Of a DNA stretch of 64,000 bases, positions 35,539 to 44,332 are shown in pieces; position 1 is the first letter of the stretch; each line of letters starts with the position of its first letter. The notes under the pieces are model-generated. The model was not told the origin of the DNA. It ran no database searches and saw only the letters and a program-made list of their open reading frames with translations. The stretch is from Rubripirellula tenax (GTDB lineage Bacteria > Planctomycetota > Planctomycetia > Pirellulales > Pirellulaceae): the NCBI RefSeq assembly GCF_007860125.1, contig NZ_SJPW01000003.1:186001-250000 (forward strand), in the 5' to 3' direction. The translations under genes and the position numbers were made by a program.

Positions 35539-35946
35539 ATGGTTTTGTTTATCTTGGCCATCGCGTTAGCTAGCGTCACCAGCGAGCAACAAATGACTCA
35601 GAAGTACGCCGAAGCTTACGAGCAGTCGGTGACTGAGCAGAAGCCTTTAATGGTTGTCGTGGGTGCCCCTTGGTGCCCCGCATGCAACGTGCTGAAAGAT
35701 ACGACCATCAAACAAATGGCCCAAACGGGCGAACTGGATTCCGTCAGCTTGGCAGTGATCAACAAGGACGACGATCCAGAATTGGTCAAACAATTGACCG
35801 GCGGCGACAAGATGCTGCCCCAAATCATCGTCTTCACTCAAGAAGATGGCCGCTGGCAGCGCCGAAAGCTGATGGGCTACCAGCCCAAACAGCCCGTTCG
35901 GTCGCTGATTCGTAAGGCGCTCGGGCGGAAAGTTCTTGGCGGCTGA
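35539..35946 (+). CDS. Thioredoxin-like protein with CPAC active site
   Basis: 135 residues. An N-terminal hydrophobic segment (MVLFILAIALASVTS) suggests export. The active-site motif is APWCPACNVLKDT, a CxxC with PA in between, unlike the CGPC of cytoplasmic thioredoxin. The cis-Pro region is MLPQIIVF. The protein ends soon after, so it is a minimal thioredoxin fold. It may reduce or shuffle disulfides or maintain heme-site cysteines for the window's cytochromes; that is inference. It precedes the MurB homologue by 84 bp. Confidence 0.85.
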   Translation: MVLFILAIALASVTSEQQMTQKYAEAYEQSVTEQKPLMVVVGAPWCPACNVLKDTTIKQMAQTGELDSVSLAVINKDDDPELVKQLTGGDKMLPQIIVFTQEDGRWQRRKLMGYQPKQPVRSLIRKALGRKVLGG

Positions 35947-36030
35947 GTGTCGGGTGGTTCTCTTTGTGCTTGATTCGCTATCTTGTGTATCTTTGACAGC
36001 ACGAATCACTGCTATGGAGCCCGCTCGCAG

Positions 36031-36909
36031 ATGACCTTTCCGGACGATTTGAACCATTTGATTCGCACCGACGAGCCCTTGGGGCCGTTGGTTTGGCTTG
36101 GTATCGGTGGTCCGGCTCATTATTTTGCTGAGCCCGTCGACACCGACGATTTGCAGCGGTTGGTAGTTGCCGCATCACAAGCGGGGCTTACCGTCCGGAT
36201 CTTGGGCGATGGCAGCAACATTCTGGTTCGCGAAGCCGGCGTCGATGGCTTGGTCATCTCGCTGGCCGCTGCCACCACCAGCGGGATGTCCGTCGACGGC
36301 ACCAAGATGACGGCCGGTGCAGGAGCCAAACTCTCGCACGCGGTCATCAAAGCGGTCGGCGCAGGCTTGGGAGGTTTGGAGCATCTTGTCGGCATCCCCG
36401 GCAGCGTCGGTGGTGCCGTCGTCGGCAATGCCTCCAGCGGTGGCCGTGACATCGGTTCGATCGTCCACAGCATCGAGGTCCTGGAAAAAGACGGCTCGCA
36501 GCGAACGGTTTCGCAGGACGACATCGGTTTTTCGCATCGAAAATCGTCGCTGGGCGGCTTGATCGTTCTTAGCGTGACGTTTCAGTTGGAAACGCGCGAC
36601 GTCGCGGCGCTGACCAAACGGATGCAGAAACTGTGGATCGGCCGAAATGCCTCGCGACCCACCGAAGATCGGCGAATTGCGATGCCGTTTGTGGATCCCG
36701 ATGGGATGCCGACGCGTGATTTGATCCAATCGGTCGGATTGGCGGGGATCCGGGAAGGCGATGTTTCACTGGACACACAGCAGCCCCACTACATCATTGC
36801 CCACAAGGGCGCGACCAGCGATCAATGCCTGCGGCTGATCGAAAGGGTTCGCGAGCAAGTCCTGATGCAGACCGGGATCGACTTGCAGTTGAACCTGCAC
36901 ATTTGGTAA
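36031..36909 (+). CDS. murB: MurB-family flavoprotein (UDP-N-acetylenolpyruvoylglucosamine reductase homologue), divergent active site
   Basis: 292 residues from the ATG at 36031. FAD-binding motifs are present: WLGIGGPAHYF, ILGDGSNILV, and HLVGIPGSVGGAVVGNASSGG. The segment FSHRKSSL corresponds to YRxS. Two catalytic positions differ: the GSxFKNP motif, which supplies the proton-donating Ser, reads IAMPFVDP, and the C-terminal LExE Glu position reads LQLNLHIW. It lies before an ftsQ-like gene, as in dcw clusters, but murC, murG and ddl are absent. It may be a true but divergent MurB or a paralogue with another role. Confidence 0.78.
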   Translation: MTFPDDLNHLIRTDEPLGPLVWLGIGGPAHYFAEPVDTDDLQRLVVAASQAGLTVRILGDGSNILVREAGVDGLVISLAAATTSGMSVDGTKMTAGAGAKLSHAVIKAVGAGLGGLEHLVGIPGSVGGAVVGNASSGGRDIGSIVHSIEVLEKDGSQRTVSQDDIGFSHRKSSLGGLIVLSVTFQLETRDVAALTKRMQKLWIGRNASRPTEDRRIAMPFVDPDGMPTRDLIQSVGLAGIREGDVSLDTQQPHYIIAHKGATSDQCLRLIERVREQVLMQTGIDLQLNLHIW

Positions 36910-37013
36910 TCAGAAGCGAAGCCGGTGCGAGACGTTTGCCGGCGTGATTTCCAATCTTCCGATCGCCGAACCGCTTTTGCGGGTTAGACGGTCTTGCCGG
37001 TGAGGGCGTGCCT

Positions 37014-37871
37014 GTGGCGATGCGATCGCCTGAACCCGAAACGAAGCAACCGATTCGCGACTTGCTCAGGCGACTGATCAAGGCGCCGGCAGCTCTATCG
37101 ATTCTGTGGCCGGCGCTGCTAATCGTTGGTGGATACGTGTCATGGCACCGCTGGGGTACCGAACACGTTGCCAAGAACTTCCATGCCGTCAACGTCGAAC
37201 AGATTCGCATCAGCCCGCCGCCGGACTTTGTTCGATCGGACATTGTCCAAACGGTATATCGCGACACCGCCATGGACGGCTTGTCGTTGATGGATCGGCA
37301 AGCAACCGCCAAAATTGCGTCCGCGTTTTCCATGCATCCATGGGTCCGCGGCGTCATCAGTGTTCGCAAACTACCGGGCGGTGATGTCGATGTTCGGCTG
37401 GATTACCGACAACCCGTTGCGATGGTCCAAGTTTATCGAAACATCAAAGGCGTTCGTGATCGGTTTTTCTTTCCGGTCGATGCGTACGGAATCCTTTTGC
37501 CGACCAGCGAATTCACGCGTGCCGAAACGAAAGGGTTCGTCCACATTGACGTACCAGGTGCCGATTCGACTAACGCCGAGGGAATGCCGTTTGGTGACTT
37601 TCGCGTCGAGGCGGCTGCCCGGTTGGCGGACGTGTTGATGCCGATTCGAGAACAATCGGGCTTAGAAACCATTTCGGTGACTGGCGATTCACGCCGCGTC
37701 CAGGTGCCGCAATTGGAAATCACAACGCGAAACGAGACTCGCCATTTTTGGGGCAGCCCGCCCGGCATGGAATTGCCTGGCGAACCGACCGCGGAAATGA
37801 AAATGCAGGTGCTGATGGCGATCGATGGCACCAAGCCGACCGATTTGCGCGTCGCGAGAATGCCTCGCTGA
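37014..37871 (+). CDS. ftsQ: FtsQ-like POTRA-domain membrane protein
   Basis: About 285 residues. GTG at 37014 has GAGGG 7 bases upstream; GTG at 37008 and ATG at 37020 are alternatives in the same frame. One membrane helix (LSILWPALLIVGGYVSW) near residue 30 is followed by a POTRA-like region (VNVEQIRISPPPDFVRSDI; AKIASAFSMHPWVRGVISVRKL; VDVRLDYRQPVAMV) as in FtsQ/DivIB. Its place 104 bp after murB fits a relic of the dcw cluster. FtsZ and FtsA do not follow. FtsQ assignment rests on architecture and context. Confidence 0.68.
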   Translation: MAMRSPEPETKQPIRDLLRRLIKAPAALSILWPALLIVGGYVSWHRWGTEHVAKNFHAVNVEQIRISPPPDFVRSDIVQTVYRDTAMDGLSLMDRQATAKIASAFSMHPWVRGVISVRKLPGGDVDVRLDYRQPVAMVQVYRNIKGVRDRFFFPVDAYGILLPTSEFTRAETKGFVHIDVPGADSTNAEGMPFGDFRVEAAARLADVLMPIREQSGLETISVTGDSRRVQVPQLEITTRNETRHFWGSPPGMELPGEPTAEMKMQVLMAIDGTKPTDLRVARMPR

Positions 37872-37900
37872 GGCCGCAGGTTTTCAACCCCAATGGCCCT

Positions 37901-39172
37901 TTAAATATTCAGTGTCGCGAAGTAGTCGTCCATCGTTTCAGCACGTCGGATCAGTTCGACTTCACCGTCTTCACGAAGCAGCAACTCGGCACTTCGCAGC
38001 TTGGCGTTGTACTGGAACCCCATCGAGTGACCGTGGGCGCCCGCGTCGTGAATCACCATCACGTCCCCGCGTCCGACGTGGGGAAGCTTGCGGTCGATCG
38101 CAAACTTGTCGTTGTTTTCGCAAAGCGAGCCCACGACATCGGCCGTCAAATCCAGCGGCGCGTCTTCTTTGCCCAGAATCGACATGTGATGATACGAACC
38201 GTACATGCCCGGCCGCATCAGGTTCGCCATGCACGCGTCGACACCGACGTAATTCTTGTAGGTATTTTTGGCGTGAACGACTTCGGTCACCAAGTAACCA
38301 TATGGACCAGTGATGATGCGACCATTTTCCAGATAGATCGTCAACGGATCCAAGTCGGTACCACCAATCAAGCGATCATAAGCAGCTTTCACACCGCTTC
38401 CGACGACTTCGAAGTCGAGTGCCAATTCGCCCGGACGGTAGGGGATTCCCATGCCGCCGCCCAAGTTGACGAATTCCAACCGGATGCCCAATTCCTTGTG
38501 CAAATCGACCGCCAATTCGAACAACATGACCGCCGTCTCGACAAAGAACTCGGGGTTCAGTTCGTTCGACGCAACCATCGTATGCAGCCCGAAGCGTTTC
38601 GCTCCTTTCTCCATCGCTTGGCGATAGCCGGTGAAGAGTTGCTCGCGAGTGAAGCCGAACTTCGCTTCCTCGGGCTTGCCGATGATGACGTTCCCTTCCC
38701 GTAGCGGACCGGGGTTGTAACGGAAACAAATCAGCTCGGGCGTGCCGACGTTGTCATGCAAGTAATCGACGTGCGTCAGGTCGTCCAAGTTGATGACAGC
38801 GTCCAATTCGCGGGCCTTCTTGTAGTCCTTGGCCAACGTGTTGTTGGACGTGAACATGACCTTCTCGCCGGTCATACCGACGCGTTCGCAAAGCAGCAGT
38901 TCGCCCAGACTGCTGCAGTCGCCGCCGCAGCCTTCCTCCATCAGAATCTGCAAAATCCGCGGGTTCGGTGTCGCTTTGACGGCGAAGTATTCGCGAAAGC
39001 CCGGGCACCACGAAAACGCTTCATTGAGCCGGCGTACATTCGCTCGGATCGCCGCTTCGTCATAAATGTAAAACGGAGTTGGATGCGTCTTGCGGATCGA
39101 GTTGATTTGTTCTTGAGTGAACGGAACGGTCTTGGCAGATGACAAATCAGCCGATGCGGACGAAGCGGACAT
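37901..39172 (-). CDS. lysA: Diaminopimelate decarboxylase family (PLP fold III)
   Basis: 423 residues from the ATG at 39172, with GAGGA 9-10 bases upstream. PLP-binding Lys in EYFAVKATPNPRIL, EFVNLGGGMGIPY for phosphate binding, and C-terminal GSLCENNDKFAIDR with the catalytic Cys, followed by HDAGAHGHSMGF. These fit LysA, making lysine and supplying diaminopimelate metabolism. The GSLCENNDKFA form differs from the GPVCESGD of classical LysA, so it belongs to a variant clade; carboxynorspermidine decarboxylase is a less likely alternative. Confidence 0.87.
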   Translation of the reverse strand: MSASSASADLSSAKTVPFTQEQINSIRKTHPTPFYIYDEAAIRANVRRLNEAFSWCPGFREYFAVKATPNPRILQILMEEGCGGDCSSLGELLLCERVGMTGEKVMFTSNNTLAKDYKKARELDAVINLDDLTHVDYLHDNVGTPELICFRYNPGPLREGNVIIGKPEEAKFGFTREQLFTGYRQAMEKGAKRFGLHTMVASNELNPEFFVETAVMLFELAVDLHKELGIRLEFVNLGGGMGIPYRPGELALDFEVVGSGVKAAYDRLIGGTDLDPLTIYLENGRIITGPYGYLVTEVVHAKNTYKNYVGVDACMANLMRPGMYGSYHHMSILGKEDAPLDLTADVVGSLCENNDKFAIDRKLPHVGRGDVMVIHDAGAHGHSMGFQYNAKLRSAELLLREDGEVELIRRAETMDDYFATLNI

Positions 39173-39335
39173 AAAAATGGATCCTCGGGCGTAAAAACGT
39201 ATCATTCCAGCATAACGGGAAGGCAATTCGACGCCAGAGGCAGCCCCGTTTCAACGCCCCCCGTTTCATCAACCTCCATCGGACGAGGTAGAATGTCGGC
39301 CCCGCCCCCGCCAAGAAAGCCACCTGGGTAACCGC

Positions 39336-40994
39336 TTGAAGCTGACACACCGCAAGAAGATCGCGTTCGCCCTTTTTACGGTGGCGTTCTTCTTTTTGAC
39401 CGTCGAATGCATGTTGGCCTTGTTGGGTTTGTCGGCCGATCGTCTGACCACGGATCCCTATGTTGGTTTTTCGTCGACGATGCCGCTGATGGTGGAAACC
39501 GCCGACGACGTGGGCACGACGACGATGGTCACCTCGCCCACAAAACTTCGCTGGTTCAATTCGCAATCCTTTGCCGTACCGAAACCCGACCATGTCAAAC
39601 GTGTTTTTTGCGTCGGCGGCTCAACGACTTTCGGGCGACCGTTTGACGACGCGACTTCGTACTGTGGCTATCTGCGACGACTGTTGCCGTATGTCGATCC
39701 GGCGACACAGTGGGAAGTCATCAACGCAGGCGGAGTCAGCTACGCCAGCTACCGCGTCGCAGCGGTGATGGAGGAATTGGCGAGCTACGAACCCGACTTG
39801 TTTATCGTCTATTCGGCTCACAACGAATTTCTTGAGCGTCGCACCTATCCCACAATGTACGAGTCGTCGGCCACTCAGCGATGGGCCGAAACGAGTCTGC
39901 GAAAAACCCGAACCTTCACCGCCATGGAATCGATCGTCCGTCGCTTGCGCGGGCAAGATGATGCGCCAATCGAAATGCTGCCCGGCGACGTGGACGAGCG
40001 ACTGAACCATACACCCGGCCCGGTCGACTATGTTCGCGACGACACGTGGTCCGCAGATGTCGTGCGTCACTATCGATTGAATCTGGAACGCATGATCACA
40101 ATCGCACGACGCAGCGGCGCGGCCATCGTGCTGGTCGAGCCTTCGTCGAACCAAAAGGATTGCTCACCGTTCAAGAGTGACGATCAACATTTCGATCGCG
40201 GCAGGGGACTGTTCGAGCAGGGGTTGTTCGACGAAGCGCTAGCCGAGTTCACAGCGGCGGTCGACCGCGACATTTGCCCGCTACGTGCGACGTCGGCGAT
40301 CATCGAAAGCGTACACAGCACGGCGGCGGAACAGGACGTGGCGCTGGTTCGATTCGACGAACGATTGAGAGCAAAGTGCTTCGCCGAATACGGACACGCC
40401 TGCCTGGGCAACGAGTACTTTTTGGACCACGTTCACCCGACGATCGACGTTCACCGTGATTTGGCGTGCTGGATCATCGAGACGCTGGAGGCATCGAAGT
40501 GGCTGCGAGGCACCATTCCAGATGGTGAAACGGTGGCCCGGGTCGATACAGAGATTCGCAATTCGATCGATCGCGATCGTCAAGCAATTGCGTTTCGCAA
40601 CTTGGCCAAAGTGCTTCACTGGTCGGGCAAGTTCACCGAGGCACGCCGATCAGCCGAAGACGCGCTGCGTTTGATGCCGGGCGATTTGGAAAGCCAGTTC
40701 GTTCGGGCGGACTGCTTCACGCGACAAGGTTTATTCCGTGAAGCCATCGAACAGTACGAATCCATTTTCGAGGCGGCCGAGTACGAGAAGGCGATGTTGC
40801 CATTCGCATACTTGCTGGCGGACACTGCGCGGCTGGAGCAAGCAGAGTTCTACGCGACGCTTGCGACTGCTTCCGAGTCGCCGAAAACACGAACAGCAGC
40901 GTTTGAGCTATTGGTTCGAATCCACACCGCATTGGACGAACCCGAACGGGCCGCCGAAGCGAACGTGTCGATTGACGAATCGACCAACGAATGA
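39336..40994 (+). CDS. SGNH/GDSL-hydrolase-like protein with TPR tail
   Basis: 552 residues from a TTG at 39336, giving KLTHRKKIAFALFTVAFFFLTVE as a membrane anchor; the next ATG lies inside that helix. SGNH blocks: FCVGGSTTFG (block I, Ser in GGST), NAGGVSYASYR, IVYSAHNEFLE (block III with Asn), and LDHVHPTIDVH (block V Asp-His). Residues about 410-540 hold TPR-like repeats (KVLHWSGKFTEARRSAEDALRLMPGD). It is an exported, tethered hydrolase or esterase of unknown substrate; this family is often linked to polysaccharide modification. Confidence 0.8.
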   Translation: MKLTHRKKIAFALFTVAFFFLTVECMLALLGLSADRLTTDPYVGFSSTMPLMVETADDVGTTTMVTSPTKLRWFNSQSFAVPKPDHVKRVFCVGGSTTFGRPFDDATSYCGYLRRLLPYVDPATQWEVINAGGVSYASYRVAAVMEELASYEPDLFIVYSAHNEFLERRTYPTMYESSATQRWAETSLRKTRTFTAMESIVRRLRGQDDAPIEMLPGDVDERLNHTPGPVDYVRDDTWSADVVRHYRLNLERMITIARRSGAAIVLVEPSSNQKDCSPFKSDDQHFDRGRGLFEQGLFDEALAEFTAAVDRDICPLRATSAIIESVHSTAAEQDVALVRFDERLRAKCFAEYGHACLGNEYFLDHVHPTIDVHRDLACWIIETLEASKWLRGTIPDGETVARVDTEIRNSIDRDRQAIAFRNLAKVLHWSGKFTEARRSAEDALRLMPGDLESQFVRADCFTRQGLFREAIEQYESIFEAAEYEKAMLPFAYLLADTARLEQAEFYATLATASESPKTRTAAFELLVRIHTALDEPERAAEANVSIDESTNE

Positions 40995-41039
40995 GTCGAT
41001 CGTGATCCAACGGTTCACGGCCCGATGAACATTCGACGC

Positions 41040-41639
41040 CTATAAACCGGCGCGGACGACGCCCACGGCAACGCCGATGACGGTGGCGTTTCGGACATAG
41101 ATCGGGTCCATCGATTCATTCGCCGGTTGCAACCGGATTCGATCGCCTTCGGGGAACCAATACTTCAGCGTTGCTTCGCCTTCGTCGGTTTGGGCAACGA
41201 CCATTTGACCGGGCATCGCAGTCTCTTGTTTTTGCACCACGACGAAATCGCCATCGGTGATGTGGGCGTCGATCATCGAGTCGCCCGAGACTTGCAAGAT
41301 GAAACGATCTTCCTTGAACAACATCTCGCTGAAGTCGACGCGATCGTTTTGTTCGAATGCCAATGTCGTTGGACCGGCGGCGACCATGCCTGCCATTGGC
41401 AACGAATGTCCACTGCGGTCCGCAGCATGCGTTAACTCAATCGCGCGAGACTTGTTGGGACTGCGTGAGATCAAACCTTTGCGTTCGAGTGCACGCAGGT
41501 GACACATCACACCGTTGGGACTTTTGATGCCAAAGTGTTCACCAATTTCACGAACAGTAGGACCATATCCACGATTGACGATCAAGCCACGAATCATGTC
41601 ATAGACATTTTGCTGGCGGTCGGTGAGTTGCATGGACAT
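41040..41639 (-). CDS. lexA: LexA repressor
   Basis: 199 residues from the ATG at 41639 (MSMQLTDRQQNVYDMI). A winged helix (YGPTVREIGEHFGIKSPNGVMCHLRALERKGLI) is followed by the cleavage site AAGPT, catalytic Ser in QVSGDSMIDAHI and Lys in EATLKYWF. All autoproteolysis residues are present, so a working RecA-responsive repressor is expected. I see no E. coli-type LexA box upstream; planctomycetes are known to use different SOS motifs. It stands alone next to uppP on the same strand. Confidence 0.95.
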   Translation of the reverse strand: MSMQLTDRQQNVYDMIRGLIVNRGYGPTVREIGEHFGIKSPNGVMCHLRALERKGLISRSPNKSRAIELTHAADRSGHSLPMAGMVAAGPTTLAFEQNDRVDFSEMLFKEDRFILQVSGDSMIDAHITDGDFVVVQKQETAMPGQMVVAQTDEGEATLKYWFPEGDRIRLQPANESMDPIYVRNATVIGVAVGVVRAGL

Positions 41640-41734
41640 GCGTCTGCTCCTACTAAGGGGGGTGAGTTCCTGCCGAAGCAGTGACGTCGATTGTACCACA
41701 CGCTAAACACGCGTCCATCGATGCGTCAATAGAA

Positions 41735-42523
41735 TCAGGAAAAAAAGACCAGCCGCCCAAAGTAGACCGAGGCCAGGATTCCGACCGGAATGCACCACCA
41801 CGCGAACCAATGCAGCCGATCCTGGCGCGACCAGCCGATCAACCATTTCAGTGCAAAAATGCCCACAACGAAGGAAACGAGGGCTCCCGCAGCCAACTGC
41901 GGAACCTCGAATGCCATCGGAACACCGTCCTGAACCTGTTCGTAAACGTCCTTCAACGTCAGGACCGTTGCCCCCAAAATGGCTGGAATCGCCAGCAAGA
42001 ACGAGAAAGTCACCGAATCGTCATTCTTCAGCCCCAACAGCCGTCCACCCAGAATGGTTGACCCGCTGCGGCTGATCCCCGGCAGAATCGCAAACGCCTG
42101 AAAACATCCGATCAGGAACGCGTTCTTCAGCGACAGCTCGGCGTATTGGCCGTCGCGAGGCTTCAGTCGGCCCAGAAAAATCAGCATCACGCCGGTCACG
42201 ATCAGCATCAGGCTGGCCAACAGCGGATAACGCATGATGTGTTCGAACTGGGTCTTGATCGTCAAACCGATCACGACGGCGGGAATCGTGCCCACCACCA
42301 ACAAAGAAATGACCCGACGATCGCGAGTCAACAGATCCAGGATCCTTCGCCAATAGACGACCAAGATGGAGCCCAGCGTGCCGGCATGCAGAATGACTTC
42401 CAGCGTCGGCGACTCACTCAATTCCCCCATCAGCGCGCCCAACACGACCAAATGGCCCGATGAACTGATGGGCAGGAACTCGGCGATGCCTTGGACGACG
42501 GCAAGAATCAAGATTTCGATCAC
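41735..42523 (-). CDS. uppP: Undecaprenyl-diphosphatase UppP/BacA
   Basis: 262 residues with about eight membrane helices. Diagnostic motifs: VQGIAEFLPISSSGHLVVL near the N terminus and LPGISRSGSTILGG in the middle, which carry the catalytic Glu, Ser and Arg residues. It converts undecaprenyl diphosphate to the monophosphate on the periplasmic face, recycling the carrier and giving bacitracin resistance. It is divergent from the PopT-type gene 130 bp away, the flippase that would return its product. Confidence 0.95.
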   Translation of the reverse strand: MIEILILAVVQGIAEFLPISSSGHLVVLGALMGELSESPTLEVILHAGTLGSILVVYWRRILDLLTRDRRVISLLVVGTIPAVVIGLTIKTQFEHIMRYPLLASLMLIVTGVMLIFLGRLKPRDGQYAELSLKNAFLIGCFQAFAILPGISRSGSTILGGRLLGLKNDDSVTFSFLLAIPAILGATVLTLKDVYEQVQDGVPMAFEVPQLAAGALVSFVVGIFALKWLIGWSRQDRLHWFAWWCIPVGILASVYFGRLVFFS

Positions 42524-42653
42524 GGGATGTTGAACCCCTTTCCGGGTCAGACGATGGTAGGTGGCTGGGCGCGGTCGCCGATGGCTGTACCGATGTCCCG
42601 CAGGTATCTTCTGTCAAAAGTATCGTTGCAAGGTCCGCCCGAAGGAAGCACTG

Positions 42654-43661
42654 ATGGAACGCTCTGAAATGCCCCATGACGTTGAGGTTGGGAACACGCC
42701 GACAGATCCGGTCGCAACGCCCTCGATCACGACCCATTCGGCCGGCGGAGACTTGATCAACGTCGTTCGCGGGTTCCTGATGGGTGCGGCCGACACCGTT
42801 CCCGGCGTCAGCGGCGGAACCGTTGCGTTGATTCTGGGTCACTACACGCGATTGGTCACGGCGATCAGCCACGTCGACCGGCACTTGCTGGGCTTGGTCA
42901 AAGAAAAACAGTTCGCCGCGGCGGCTCGGCATTTGGACGTTCGGTTCTTGGCCGCATTGGGAGCCGGCATTGCCATCGGGATCGTTTCGCTATCGGGATT
43001 GATGCACTGGTTGCTTGAGCATCGGATGCCGCAAACGTTTGCGGTTTTCCTGGGCTTGCTGGTCGCCAGCGTTTGGATCGTCAAGGGATACGTCGATCGC
43101 TGGAGCCTCGGGCGTGTGGTCGCTTTCTTAGCCGGTGCGGCCGTGGCGATCGTGATCACCCTGCTGCCGATGGGGACGGGCAACATGAGTTTGCCGTATC
43201 TGTTTTTCTCGGCGTCGATCGCGATTTGTGCGATGATTTTGCCGGGCATCAGCGGCGCGTTTGTGTTGCTGCTGCTGGGGGTCTACCACGGCGTGACGGG
43301 GCTGATCAAAGATGCCGCGAAGGGCAACTTTTCGATCGAGTCGCTGACGCAGATCGCCGTCTTCGCCAGCGGATGCCTGGTCGGATTGTTGGCGTTTTCA
43401 AAAGTTCTTCGTTGGCTGCTTGAACATCATCGCAGCACCACGATGGCGTGGTTGGTCGGATTGATGGTCGGCAGTGTCGGCAAACTTTGGCCGTTGCAAC
43501 GACCGACGGCGGCAACCGCGCATGAGAAATTAAAATTCCAAGTCATGGAATACGTCTCGCCAGCGAACTGGGACGGCAGCCTGCTGGTCTTGGCGGCGCT
43601 GGCCGTCGGCGCGGCGGTGGCCGTGATGGCGATCGAGCGGTTCGCCGAATCTCGGGCGTGA
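42654..43661 (+). CDS. popT: DUF368 family transporter (PopT-like, polyprenyl-phosphate translocase)
   Basis: 335 residues from the ATG at 42654, with AAGGAA upstream. It has about nine membrane helices and the DUF368 motifs GFLMGAADTVPGVSGGTVALILG near the N terminus and CAMILPGISGAFVLLLLG in the middle, an inverted-repeat architecture. DUF368 members (PopT) have been reported as undecaprenyl-phosphate transporters returning the carrier to the cytoplasm; direct function here is inferred. Its stop overlaps the GTG of the ABC gene, and it is divergent from uppP. Confidence 0.88.
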   Translation: MERSEMPHDVEVGNTPTDPVATPSITTHSAGGDLINVVRGFLMGAADTVPGVSGGTVALILGHYTRLVTAISHVDRHLLGLVKEKQFAAAARHLDVRFLAALGAGIAIGIVSLSGLMHWLLEHRMPQTFAVFLGLLVASVWIVKGYVDRWSLGRVVAFLAGAAVAIVITLLPMGTGNMSLPYLFFSASIAICAMILPGISGAFVLLLLGVYHGVTGLIKDAAKGNFSIESLTQIAVFASGCLVGLLAFSKVLRWLLEHHRSTTMAWLVGLMVGSVGKLWPLQRPTAATAHEKLKFQVMEYVSPANWDGSLLVLAALAVGAAVAVMAIERFAESRA

Positions 43662-44332
43662 ACGCTCCGATGACACCTGTCGTTTCTGTCCAGGGAATCA
43701 CTCGCACCGGCGCCGCCGGTCGCGTCTTGCTTGACGACATCACCATGGACGTGATGGCCGGCGAAGGCATCGCATTGGTCGGCCCCAGCGGCAGCGGCAA
43801 GTCGACCCTATTGCGGGCGATCGCGCGGCTGGATCCGATCCGAAACGGATACGTCAAAATCAATGGCGATACGATCACGTCGGCGGCGATTCCCAATTTC
43901 CGTCGCCGTGTCGTCTACCTTGCCCAGCGCCCCGCCATGATCGTCGGCACCGTTGAACAGAACTTGCAGCTACCGTTTTCCTTTGCGTCGTCTCAATCGA
44001 ACTACGACCGCGCTCGGGCGATCGATTTGCTTGGCGAGTTGGACCGCCTCGAAGGAATTCTAGACCAGGACGCGTCGACGCTTAGCGGTGGGGAACAGCA
44101 ACTGGTGTCGCTCGTCCGCGCGATCCTGGTTGATCCAGAAGTGATGTTGCTGGACGAACCGACAGCATCGCTGGACGCAGCATCGCTGGACCGCTTCGAA
44201 TCGCTGGCAAGCGGATGGAAGAACGGTGATCCACGACGTGCTTGGGTTTGGACCAGCCACGATGCCGACCAAATCGATCGCATGACGACACGAACGATTC
44301 GTTTGGCCGGCGGGAGAATCACCCATGAATGA
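43658..44332 (+). CDS. fetA: ABC transporter ATP-binding protein (FetA/YbbL-like)
   Basis: 224 residues from a GTG at 43658 overlapping the DUF368 stop. Walker A GPSGSGKST near 43, Q-loop YLAQRP, signature LSGGEQQ, Walker B VMLLDEPTASLD and H-loop TSHD are all present. Its partner permease starts 8 bases before its end. With the UPF0014 permease it forms a FetAB-like exporter; in E. coli FetAB is linked to iron export and oxidative stress. Coupling to the DUF368 gene hints at a lipid-related role, which is inference. Confidence 0.88.
   Translation: MNAPMTPVVSVQGITRTGAAGRVLLDDITMDVMAGEGIALVGPSGSGKSTLLRAIARLDPIRNGYVKINGDTITSAAIPNFRRRVVYLAQRPAMIVGTVEQNLQLPFSFASSQSNYDRARAIDLLGELDRLEGILDQDASTLSGGEQQLVSLVRAILVDPEVMLLDEPTASLDAASLDRFESLASGWKNGDPRRAWVWTSHDADQIDRMTTRTIRLAGGRITHE

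Noticed and set aside
41640-41734. E. coli-type LexA box before lexA
   Set aside because: No CTGT-N8-ACAG match in this interval; a different SOS motif is likely, but I cannot define it from one site.
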